The notes beneath the pieces were generated by a model. That model saw only the letters and a list, made by a program, of their open reading frames with translations, did no database searches and was not told where the DNA came from. A DNA stretch of 64,000 nucleotides from Arcanobacterium phocae (GTDB lineage: Bacteria; Actinomycetota; Actinomycetes; Actinomycetales; Actinomycetaceae), in assembly GCF_900105865.1 (NCBI RefSeq), contig NZ_LT629804.1, forward strand, positions 1,302,001 to 1,366,000, written 5' to 3'. The position numbers were made by a program, and so were the translations under genes. Each line of letters begins with the position of its first letter. Within the stretch, counting starts at the first letter, position 1. This document shows, in pieces, positions 42,726 to 50,781 of the stretch.

Positions 42726-43642
42726 CGAATCGACTCGCGGTTGATTTATGTGGAATCACTATCGACAACCCCATCATTGGTGCTTCGGGCACGTTCGGAT
42801 TCGGTTCCGAGTTTGCTCGCCTGTGGGACATTAATCAGTTGGGGACGTTCTCGTTTAAGGGGACGACGGCGCAGCCACGCTCGGGAAACGCTCAACCGCG
42901 GGTGGCGGAAGCACCAGGCGGGATGCTCAACGCTATCGGGCTAGCAAATCCTGGCGTGGACGCAGTTATTTCCCATGAACTGCCGCAGATGCGCACGTAT
43001 TTCCATAAACCAGTGATGGCAAACGTCGCTGGATTTTCGCTCGCGGAATACGAGCAGGTCACAGCGGCGCTGGATGCACAAGAAAACGTTGGCTGGTTAG
43101 AAGTCAATATTTCCTGCCCTAACGTTCACGACGGCGGCAAGACATTTGCCGACTCGCCCGAATCGGCGGCTCAAGTGTGTCAAGCAATCAAAGAGGTAAC
43201 AACAAAACCTGTCATCATGAAGCTATCGCCAAATAGCGGGGCAGTAGTGCATATTGCTCAAGCCTGCCAGGATGCCGGTGCTGATGCGCTCAGCTTGATT
43301 AACACCTTCGTCGGGATGCGGCTGAACCTACGCACTGGACAGCCTATTCTTGCTAACCGCACCGGCGGGGTATCAGGCCCGGGAGTATTCCCGATGGCTT
43401 TAAGAATGGTGTGGGATGTAACCCACGCCGTCGATATCCCCGTGATTGGAATCGGTGGAATTACCAGCGCTCGCGATGTCATCGAAATGATGCATGCTGG
43501 TGCCACTGCCGTCCAAGTAGGCACCGCTAACCTCGTCAATCCCTACGCCTGCTTAGAAATAATTCAGCAGTTACCAGTTGAAATGGACCGATACGGGATA
43601 CAAACCCTAGCCTCACTCACTCACCACCGAAAGGACTCATAA
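42722..43642 (+). CDS. pyrD: Dihydroorotate dehydrogenase (class 1B) catalytic subunit PyrD
   Basis: 306 residues. FMN-binding TIM barrel with GASGTFGFGSEF, NISCPNVHDGG, the active-site Cys in NISCPN and IGIGGITSARDVIEMMHAGA. The presence of pyrK and the class 1B look indicate the NAD-dependent heterotetramer. Oxidises dihydroorotate to orotate, fourth step of UMP synthesis. Overlaps pyrK. Confidence 0.95.
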   Translation: MTNRLAVDLCGITIDNPIIGASGTFGFGSEFARLWDINQLGTFSFKGTTAQPRSGNAQPRVAEAPGGMLNAIGLANPGVDAVISHELPQMRTYFHKPVMANVAGFSLAEYEQVTAALDAQENVGWLEVNISCPNVHDGGKTFADSPESAAQVCQAIKEVTTKPVIMKLSPNSGAVVHIAQACQDAGADALSLINTFVGMRLNLRTGQPILANRTGGVSGPGVFPMALRMVWDVTHAVDIPVIGIGGITSARDVIEMMHAGATAVQVGTANLVNPYACLEIIQQLPVEMDRYGIQTLASLTHHRKDS

Positions 43643-43643
43643 C

Positions 43644-44342
43644 ATGACACGAGACGTTATCGTCGCTTGTGACTTCGATTCCGCCCACACTCTCACCACG
43701 TTCTTGGACTTGTTTGAAGATGACAAACCATTCGTCAAAATTGGCATGGAGATGTTCTATGCCGGTGGACCACAGATCGTCCGGGAAGTGAAAAACCGCG
43801 GACATAAAATATTCCTCGACCTCAAACTCCACGACATTCCGCAAACAGTTCGTAAAACAATGCGGGTGCTGTCTCAGCTCGACGTCGATATGACAAACCT
43901 CCATTGCGCTGGCGGAAGCACCATGATGAAAGCCGCCATTGAGGGCCTCACCCGCTCAGATGGAACCCGGCCACTCCTGATCGGCGTAACTCAACTAACA
44001 TCGACCAGCCAAGAGATGCTTGAAGATGAACTCCTCATCTCGCAACCTATGCCTGACGTTGTTGCTAGCTACGCAGCCAACGCACAACACAGTGGTCTCG
44101 ACGGCGTCGTATGTTCACCATTAGAAGCCCAGCCAGTACACGAGAAACTGGGGAAGTCGTTCCTCACAGTCACCCCGGGTATTCGGTTTGTGGACAGTGC
44201 CGCGGATGATCAACGGCGAATCACTACCCCACACCAAGCCTATGAACTAGGAGCCGACATGATTGTTGTTGGCCGCCCAATCACCCAAGCTACTGACCCA
44301 GTGGCTGCATATACCCGTTGTGTTAAGGAGTTTACTCGATGA
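43644..44342 (+). CDS. pyrF: Orotidine 5'-phosphate decarboxylase PyrF
   Basis: 232 residues, starting VIVACDFDSAH and with the catalytic KIFLDLKLHDIPQTV, in which Asp-Lys-x-x-Asp residues form the active site. The late VTPGIRF and VVGRPITQATDPVAAY bind phosphate. Type I family. Converts OMP to UMP, the last step. One base after pyrD, overlaps pyrE by 4 bp. Confidence 0.95.
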   Translation: MTRDVIVACDFDSAHTLTTFLDLFEDDKPFVKIGMEMFYAGGPQIVREVKNRGHKIFLDLKLHDIPQTVRKTMRVLSQLDVDMTNLHCAGGSTMMKAAIEGLTRSDGTRPLLIGVTQLTSTSQEMLEDELLISQPMPDVVASYAANAQHSGLDGVVCSPLEAQPVHEKLGKSFLTVTPGIRFVDSAADDQRRITTPHQAYELGADMIVVGRPITQATDPVAAYTRCVKEFTR

Positions 44343-44983
44343 ATACCGCCCAAACCGTCGCTCAGGCGTTGCTTGACATTCAAGCAGTCTTCTTGCGTCC
44401 AGATGATCCATTCACTTGGGCCTCCGGAATTAAAAGTCCTATCTATACCGATAACCGATTGATTCTTACCGCTCCACAACAACGAAACATCGTCGAAGAT
44501 GCGCTCGCACAACGAATCCGCGAAGCATTCCCCGATGCCGAAGTCCTCATGGGCACAGCAACCGCCGGTATCGCGCATGCTGCGCTCGCGGCAGATCGGC
44601 TAGGTATTCCGATGGGGTACGTGCGTTCTTCGGCAAAAGACCATGGACGCACTAACCGGATTGAAGGACGATTAGAACCGGGGGCCAACGTCGTCGTCGT
44701 TGAAGATCTGATCTCAACCGGCGGTTCCGTGATCGAAACGGTTCGTGCGTTGCAAGACGCTGGTGCGAATGTGCTCGGGATCGTCGCCATCTTTAGCTAT
44801 GGAATGCAGGCAGCACAAACAGCGATGCAGGAAGCCAATATCGAGCTGACCACCTTGACGAACTTCGACAGTGCGATTGAATTAGCCGAAAAAATCGGCC
44901 TAATTTCCAGTGCAGATCTGCCGCGCTTGCGAGCTTTCCGAGATAATCCACGTGATGAGTCGTGGCTGACGAAGGCGGAATAA
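44339..44983 (+). CDS. pyrE: Orotate phosphoribosyltransferase PyrE
   Basis: 214 residues. The PRPP-binding motif VVVVEDLISTGGSVIE, the FTWASGIKSPIYTDNR start and the catalytic loop around SSAKDHGRTNRIEG are characteristic. It joins orotate and PRPP to give OMP. Overlaps pyrF, 3 bp before pyrB. Confidence 0.95.
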   Translation: MNTAQTVAQALLDIQAVFLRPDDPFTWASGIKSPIYTDNRLILTAPQQRNIVEDALAQRIREAFPDAEVLMGTATAGIAHAALAADRLGIPMGYVRSSAKDHGRTNRIEGRLEPGANVVVVEDLISTGGSVIETVRALQDAGANVLGIVAIFSYGMQAAQTAMQEANIELTTLTNFDSAIELAEKIGLISSADLPRLRAFRDNPRDESWLTKAE

Positions 44984-44986
44984 ATC

Positions 44987-46069
44987 ATGCAAAGCGTTAT
45001 CGACATAAATGACCTGACGGTTTCTGAGATCGACGAGCTACTTGCCACTGCCCATGACATGATCGAACATCCCCAAACATACGCTCATGCGGCAGCAGGA
45101 AAGATCCTTGCAACACTGTTTTATGAGCCGTCAACGCGCACCCGGCTCAGCTTCGAAGCCGCGATGTATGGTTTGGGAGGACAAGTGCTCTCTGTTCCCT
45201 CCGCCAGCCATTCCTCAGCATCCAAGGGTGAAACAATCTCAGATACCTTATCTGTGATATCGAATTATGCAGATATCGTTGCGATGCGTCATCCGCATGA
45301 CGGAGCCGCTCTAGTAGCATCGAACGCGGCGAGCAGGCCGGTCATCAATGCTGGCGACGGTGGTCATTTCCATCCCACGCAAACATTAGCTGACCTGTTA
45401 ACTATCGAACGTTCCTTTGGCCGATTGGAAGGGCTAACTATCGTAGCAGTTGGGGACTTGCTCTACGGCCGTACGGTTCATTCGTTGCTCCATGCCATGA
45501 TGCGTTATCCAAACAACACGTTTATTATGGTTAGCCCGCATGAGCTAAAACTTCCTGCTGACTTCCTTGCTCATGTGCGTAGCCAAGGAGTGGATATCCG
45601 GGAAACAACATCGTTGGCTGATGCATTGCCGCAGGCCGACGTTGTCTACATGACGCGCGTCCAACAAGAACGCTTCGCCAACCGAGATGACTATGAGCGT
45701 CTCAAGGGAGCTTACGTTTTAACTGCTGGCATGATGGAGAATGCGTCGCCGGATTGTATCGTTATGCATCCATTGCCGCGAGTCGGTGAAATCTCGTCCG
45801 AAGTTGATAGCGATCCGAGAGCAAGATATTTTGAGCAAACGTACAATGGAAAAATGATGCGGATGGCACTCATCCACCATCTGCTTCAAGCGGCTGACAC
45901 TAACCAAGAACGCGAGCAACGGGAAGAGTTTGTACACTCGATTCCGGCGGAAACTGCAGTATGTCCAAACTCGCGGTGTATTACCCATTTTGAGCGTGAC
46001 ATAGTCCCGCGGTTGTATCCAGATACGCAGCAATGTGTTTACTGTGACTATATCGCACCTAATCTGTAA
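44987..46069 (+). CDS. pyrB: Aspartate carbamoyltransferase PyrB with PyrI-like zinc tail
   Basis: 360 residues. Residues 1-310 are the catalytic subunit: FYEPSTRTRLSFE (STRTR binds carbamoyl phosphate), HPTQTLADLLTI and MHPLPRVGE. The last 50 residues carry Cys at about 326, 331, 350 and 353 (CPNSRC and CVYC), the same C-x4-C...C-x2-C pattern as the zinc domain of the regulatory chain PyrI (CPNSNC...CKYC). So the zinc domain is fused to the catalytic chain without the nucleotide-binding part. It is the last gene of the pyr operon, unusual in actinobacteria where pyrB is near the front. Confidence 0.95.
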   Translation: MQSVIDINDLTVSEIDELLATAHDMIEHPQTYAHAAAGKILATLFYEPSTRTRLSFEAAMYGLGGQVLSVPSASHSSASKGETISDTLSVISNYADIVAMRHPHDGAALVASNAASRPVINAGDGGHFHPTQTLADLLTIERSFGRLEGLTIVAVGDLLYGRTVHSLLHAMMRYPNNTFIMVSPHELKLPADFLAHVRSQGVDIRETTSLADALPQADVVYMTRVQQERFANRDDYERLKGAYVLTAGMMENASPDCIVMHPLPRVGEISSEVDSDPRARYFEQTYNGKMMRMALIHHLLQAADTNQEREQREEFVHSIPAETAVCPNSRCITHFERDIVPRLYPDTQQCVYCDYIAPNL

Positions 46070-46071
46070 TA

Positions 46072-46116
46072 GTTTCAGCCATGATTCTCGTTTAAAATTG
46101 AGATCATGGCTGAAAC
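46072..46116. promoter_or_regulatory. 14-bp inverted repeat enclosing the lysX start codon
   Basis: GTTTCAGCCATGAT (46072-46085) and its perfect complement (46103-46116) span the gap between pyrB and lysX and include the lysX ATG in the second arm. TAAAAT at 46093-46098, 7 bp before the ATG, may be a -10 box of a leaderless transcript. The repeat could be a terminator-like hairpin, a translation block or an operator. Confidence 0.6.
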
Positions 46117-49100
46117 TTATCGCATTCCGCGTTCTTCACTAATTCTTATCACAACTCAGGTCAGCGCCTTGTGGCTGGTAGCTGGTCTCGTTTTGCGCTA
46201 TATAGTGCCAGGGTTTGTGCGGTTTGTTGATTACGCGTTCTCCTTCGTCGCATTGCCTGGTTATCCAAGTCTTTTTATTACCTTGCTGATGGTTATTTTG
46301 ACTTCAGGGATGCTTCGTGGGCAACGCGCGGCTTTGGTGTTCTACCTTGTTGTCGTCCAGTTACCAAACCTCATTGGCGGTATCGAAGAATATCTCTTCT
46401 TCTCGGATGAGCTTTTTTCGTTATCGCCAGCTGCAATAGTAGCAGTAACAACTAATATGCTTTTTGCATTGCTATATATATGCATAGGTATCTGGTCAAT
46501 CAAAGAATTCCCAATGCGAGTTCGCGGGCGATGGGCACTTTCGCTCCTCATTCTTGTTACTGGACTTGCACTATCCACATTAATAGCCTGGGCTATGTTG
46601 ACCTATCAGCATGTTCCAACCGCAGAGGGCCCACTTTCTACTGCAGTTGACATTGCTTTCGGTATATCACCAAATGATCCTGCAGAACTAGCGCATTATC
46701 GTATCCCGCATGCGATCCGAATTGTCTCTGGTGTCATCTCGGCAATGGGTCTATTTATTGGGCTCATGGTGCTCTTGAAATCAGCGAAAGTCCCATCTGT
46801 TAGTGCAACAGAGCATATGACGATTCGGCGACTGCTACTTGACCCACCATCAACTGACTCGTTGGGTTATTTCGCTACCCGCTATGATCGGAATATGGTA
46901 CTCTCGCCTGACGGGCGAGCAGCCGTAACCTACCGTGTAGTAAACGGTGTGTGTTTGGCCGCCGGCGACCCTATCGGTGATCCACAATCATGGAAAGCAG
47001 CAGTCACAACTTGGCGTGACTATGCCCGCAAACATTCGTGGGTTGTGGCTGCAGTTTCTGTGTCTGAAGCCGGTGCTAAAGCGTATAAAGTAGCCAGTTT
47101 AAACGCTTTCCCGTTGGGCGACGAAACCATTATTGATGTGGCAGATTTCCATCTCAAAGATCTTCCTGATGTGCGCCGGGCGTTGAGCGCACCGCGCCGT
47201 GCCGGGTACTCAGTTAAAGTTCGTCGTCAGCACACAATCCCGGCTGAGGAGCTGACTCAGCTTGCCTTGCTCGCTGACAAGTGGCGGGTTGGCGATGAAC
47301 GCGGATTTACAATGGCATCGGAGCGAGTCGGTGATCCACGCGACTGGCGCAATGTTATCGTCAGCGCTCATGATAGCAGCGGAAACCCGATTGGTTTGTT
47401 GACATTTGCTCCATGGGGTTTGCACGGTTTATCGCTCGATGTTATGCGCAGATCTCCAGATGCTGTTTCCGGAGTAACTGAGTTTATGGTGGCCTCGTTG
47501 GCCCAGGAATCAGCGAACATGGGGATCGAACAGATTTCGCTGAATTTCGTTGTCATGCGCGAGACAATTGAGCGAGGAGCCAAGGTAGGCGCTAGTATAC
47601 GTCAACGCTTCGCCATGAAATTCTTGATGTTCACGTCTCGCTGGTGGCAGATCTATTCGTTGTATCGCTCAAATGTCAAGTATCGGCCACGCTGGCAGAC
47701 TAGATATTTATGCATAGACAATGCTTTTTTCACCGCGCGTACTTTGCTAGCGTATGCGACCGCGGAAGGCTTCTTGCCCTCACTATCACGATATTTCCCA
47801 CCGGTTGGAGAGCCCAACGACATAATCGAGCTGGAAAAGTCGCTCATCAATCGGCCAGTCCCAGAACCACGGGTTTCCGAGCAACGCGGTGTACGACGTC
47901 GGAAACTTGCACAGTTTGAAGCCGCTGGCGGCGTCGGATACCCGGTTGGAGTTCCGCGGACCCACTCAGTTAAAGACGTCGTTGAGGCTGGCAAGAGCCC
48001 TGAGGGGGCGATATCTCTAACTGGTCGCATCTGTCATATCCGCGATTTTGGGGGAGTGGTTTTTGCTGACCTTGTAGAAGAACATGCTACTATCCAAATC
48101 CTATTTGAACGTACTGCCGGAGCTAGCTGGCGAGATTTTAGATCTTTCGTCAATCGTGGTGATTTGATTTCGGTGACCGGTGTTCTTGGTACATCTCGAA
48201 ACGGTACTGCATCCTTACTGGCCCAGTCGTGGACAATGGCGGCTAAATCTCTGGTGCCACTACCGCAGACCCCACTAGTAAACCCTCATTTGCGCGCTAA
48301 AATGCGGCATATTGATTATGCTCTTAATGCTCGTTCCTACCAGCTGTTTGAAGCCCGATCTAAAGTAGTCGCGTTCGTGCGCCAATCTCTCTATTCTCAA
48401 GGATACTTAGAAGCTGAGACGCCGATTCTTCAGGCAATTCACGGTGGCGCAAACGCCCGTCCGTTCCATACCCACATCCGTGCTTATGATCAGCATCTGA
48501 CACTTCGTATTGCGCCAGAACTCTACCTCAAGCGGCTCGTTATCGCAGGTATGCCAAAGGTCTTTGAAATAGGAAGAAACTTCCGCAACGAAGGAGTCGA
48601 TGCTACGCATAATCCCGAATTTACCTCGCTGGAAGCCTATGAAGCCTACGGTGATTGGGATTCTATGCGAGTATTAACCGAAAACTTGTTTAGAGGCGCT
48701 GCAGAAGCAATTTACGGTAAAGCAGAAATAACTTCCCAAGATGGCACCGTTCTGGATCTGAGTAAACCATGGCCGGTCATTTCCGTATTCGATGCGGTTT
48801 CACAGGCTGTTGGCTGCACCATCATTCCTGGAAGTGATATCAGTGACTATGCGGAGCTAGCGCAACGCTACGAAGTCGACGCTGAGACAGTCGGCCAACT
48901 CGTAACAGAACTATATGATGAACTTATCGAGCCGACGACGGTTTTCCCGACCTTTTATACTGGTTTTCCAGTAGAAACTTCACCATTGACGATGGCGGAT
49001 CCAAACAATCCGCATATAGCTCAGCGTTGGGATTTGGTTGGACTGGGTATGGAACTCGGAACAGCATATACCGAGTTGTCTCATCCACTAGAACAACGCT

Positions 49101-49303
49101 CCCGGTTTGTGCAGCAATCATTGCTTGCCGCAGGTGGAGATCCCGAGGCCATGGAAGTAGATGAACCTTTCTTAGAGGCCTTAGAGTTTGGGATGCCACC
49201 TACCGGAGGACTTGGGATCGGTGTAGATCGAATGGTTATGTTCCTGACGGGTACAAGTATCCGCGAGATTTTGGCTTTCCCTTTCGTCAAACCTGAGAAA
49301 TGA
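46106..49303 (+). CDS. lysX: Bifunctional lysylphosphatidylglycerol synthase / lysyl-tRNA synthetase LysX
   Basis: 1,065 residues in three parts. Residues 1-225 hold six or seven TM helices. Residues about 235-560 are the MprF-like (DUF2156) aminoacyl-phosphatidylglycerol synthase. Residues about 640-1065 are a class II lysyl-tRNA synthetase with an OB-fold (LTGRICHIRDFGGVVF), motif 2 FEIGRNFRNEGVDATHNPEF and motif 3 GLGIGVDRMVMFL. The enzyme charges tRNA-Lys and transfers lysine to membrane lipid, lowering surface charge and giving resistance to cationic peptides, as in mycobacteria. Start lies in a perfect inverted repeat. It shares 17 bp with the opposing hydrolase gene. Confidence 0.95.
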   Translation: MAETYRIPRSSLILITTQVSALWLVAGLVLRYIVPGFVRFVDYAFSFVALPGYPSLFITLLMVILTSGMLRGQRAALVFYLVVVQLPNLIGGIEEYLFFSDELFSLSPAAIVAVTTNMLFALLYICIGIWSIKEFPMRVRGRWALSLLILVTGLALSTLIAWAMLTYQHVPTAEGPLSTAVDIAFGISPNDPAELAHYRIPHAIRIVSGVISAMGLFIGLMVLLKSAKVPSVSATEHMTIRRLLLDPPSTDSLGYFATRYDRNMVLSPDGRAAVTYRVVNGVCLAAGDPIGDPQSWKAAVTTWRDYARKHSWVVAAVSVSEAGAKAYKVASLNAFPLGDETIIDVADFHLKDLPDVRRALSAPRRAGYSVKVRRQHTIPAEELTQLALLADKWRVGDERGFTMASERVGDPRDWRNVIVSAHDSSGNPIGLLTFAPWGLHGLSLDVMRRSPDAVSGVTEFMVASLAQESANMGIEQISLNFVVMRETIERGAKVGASIRQRFAMKFLMFTSRWWQIYSLYRSNVKYRPRWQTRYLCIDNAFFTARTLLAYATAEGFLPSLSRYFPPVGEPNDIIELEKSLINRPVPEPRVSEQRGVRRRKLAQFEAAGGVGYPVGVPRTHSVKDVVEAGKSPEGAISLTGRICHIRDFGGVVFADLVEEHATIQILFERTAGASWRDFRSFVNRGDLISVTGVLGTSRNGTASLLAQSWTMAAKSLVPLPQTPLVNPHLRAKMRHIDYALNARSYQLFEARSKVVAFVRQSLYSQGYLEAETPILQAIHGGANARPFHTHIRAYDQHLTLRIAPELYLKRLVIAGMPKVFEIGRNFRNEGVDATHNPEFTSLEAYEAYGDWDSMRVLTENLFRGAAEAIYGKAEITSQDGTVLDLSKPWPVISVFDAVSQAVGCTIIPGSDISDYAELAQRYEVDAETVGQLVTELYDELIEPTTVFPTFYTGFPVETSPLTMADPNNPHIAQRWDLVGLGMELGTAYTELSHPLEQRSRFVQQSLLAAGGDPEAMEVDEPFLEALEFGMPPTGGLGIGVDRMVMFLTGTSIREILAFPFVKPEK

Positions 49304-49925
49304 AAGGTAATACGAGCTCTGGGTTGGTGAGTGGAAAAAGATGGTTTTCGCCCCACAACATAACCAATTTTGCGTCTAACATTGACGCGAGCGTGCGCTG
49401 CTCCATCAAGAACCGGGTTTGCCTTCCATTCCCTGCGCCAACTATCACATGAGTGCGAATATGGGGTGCCACTGTGCTTGCTGTCAGTAATTGGGAAACT
49501 CGCGTTTCTAATGTGCTCGCGTAGTTCCACTGGTGAGCTAAGAATTGTCTGTTCTGTTTTCCTCGATATCGCCGGTTTAATATTGAGTTGTCAAAAAAGG
49601 GCGCTAAGGAGAGAGGTAATAAACGGGTAGCAATATTTGCCAGTGGGTTGTTAATTGTGTACTCGGCGTTATCTCGAGGAAAGGTGGGATCTAGAAGTAC
49701 TAGACGGCAGACGTTTTGTGGAAAGAGCAAAGCCCATTCTAACGCCATCAGTCCGCCTAGGGAGTGTCCAATAAGAGTGATGGGTTCGCCGTCGTAATAA
49801 AAATTATTCGCGTCGCTACATGAAGAAATCCAAGGAAAGCACCAAGTATCGACCACACGGGCAATCGGGAATCGAGCTTCGTAAAACTCAGGAGCTAAGG
49901 CTAACCCGGGAACGATGATATTCAT
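49287..49925 (-). CDS. Alpha/beta hydrolase (small, AB_hydrolase_1-like)
   Basis: 212 residues. Nucleophile elbow GHSLGG, an Asp in LLDPTFPRD and a C-terminal GENHLFPL supply a plausible Ser-Asp-His triad. It begins directly with the first beta strand (MNIIVPGLAL), so it is a compact member. The substrate is unknown. Its stop overlaps lysX tail-to-tail by 17 bp, and its start lies within the end of the DUF998 gene, so they are probably co-transcribed. Confidence 0.8.
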   Translation of the reverse strand: MNIIVPGLALAPEFYEARFPIARVVDTWCFPWISSCSDANNFYYDGEPITLIGHSLGGLMALEWALLFPQNVCRLVLLDPTFPRDNAEYTINNPLANIATRLLPLSLAPFFDNSILNRRYRGKQNRQFLAHQWNYASTLETRVSQLLTASTVAPHIRTHVIVGAGNGRQTRFLMEQRTLASMLDAKLVMLWGENHLFPLTNPELVLPFISQV

Positions 49926-50562
49926 AAGGTCTCAGTATAATACCTGCAGTCGCCAGAATAAGACAAGCGAAGAATACTTGGAATCGTTGTAAGTAGCCAA
50001 TTGGCACGACAGTAAAATCTAGCACGGCGATAAGAAGTGTTAAGCAGATGTAGATAATCGAGATAGCTATTAAAACTAGACGGTAGCGAGGAGCTATTCT
50101 TTTAGTGATAGCCAAGACTGTAGCGATTGCGGCAATAAGTAGGAGACTACCACTGACAATTGAGGATGCTACTAGGTGTGCCGTAAGGCCTGTCTTTTCA
50201 CAAAAATCCAGTGATTCTGCACATTTGAGTGGAAAAATAACATCAAAAAAGGTTGCTATTGCAAATACGCTGTAACAAGTTGCTACAAAGGTTTGTGTCC
50301 GTGACCATGAACGTTTGAAATCTGCTAAGCATATGAGGCCGGCTAAAGCTAAAGTTGCCGTCAGTAGGTCTGATGTTGCAAAGATAAGACGGTAAGGGCT
50401 ATCGAGCGCAAAATATTCAGACAAATAACTCAACCGCGGATCAAGTGGAAAACCAAAGATGGCTTCCAAAATAAAAGATGCATACATGATCCCGCTAATC
50501 ACGCATAACCATATGCCAAGTTTGAATACTCGTGATGAAGGAGAGATAGCAACCACCCGCAA
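49888..50562 (-). CDS. DUF998-family membrane protein
   Basis: 224 residues, six TM helices, with the family pattern PRLSYLSEYFALDSPYR between helix 1 and 2 and a conserved Asp in FFDVIFPLKCAES. DUF998 proteins are small integral membrane proteins of unknown function. The start codon is probably TTG 50562 or GTG 50556. It overlaps the hydrolase gene by 38 bp. Confidence 0.8.
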   Translation of the reverse strand: MRVVAISPSSRVFKLGIWLCVISGIMYASFILEAIFGFPLDPRLSYLSEYFALDSPYRLIFATSDLLTATLALAGLICLADFKRSWSRTQTFVATCYSVFAIATFFDVIFPLKCAESLDFCEKTGLTAHLVASSIVSGSLLLIAAIATVLAITKRIAPRYRLVLIAISIIYICLTLLIAVLDFTVVPIGYLQRFQVFFACLILATAGIILRPYEYHRSRVSLSS

Positions 50563-50781
50563 TCGGTTATTTCGTTAATCATGGACTGATTAAGCTTATC
50601 AGGTTAGCAATCTATTATGGCTAAAGATACCAATTACTACCACTCGTCGTATATCTTTATGAACTTTTTACGATTTTTAGTGAGATATAGGGAACACGGT
50701 GTTCACATAATGGGAACGGTAAGAAAATCATAAAGAAATGGAGTAATTATTTAGTTGATCTTAAATATCTAAGGAGATGTG

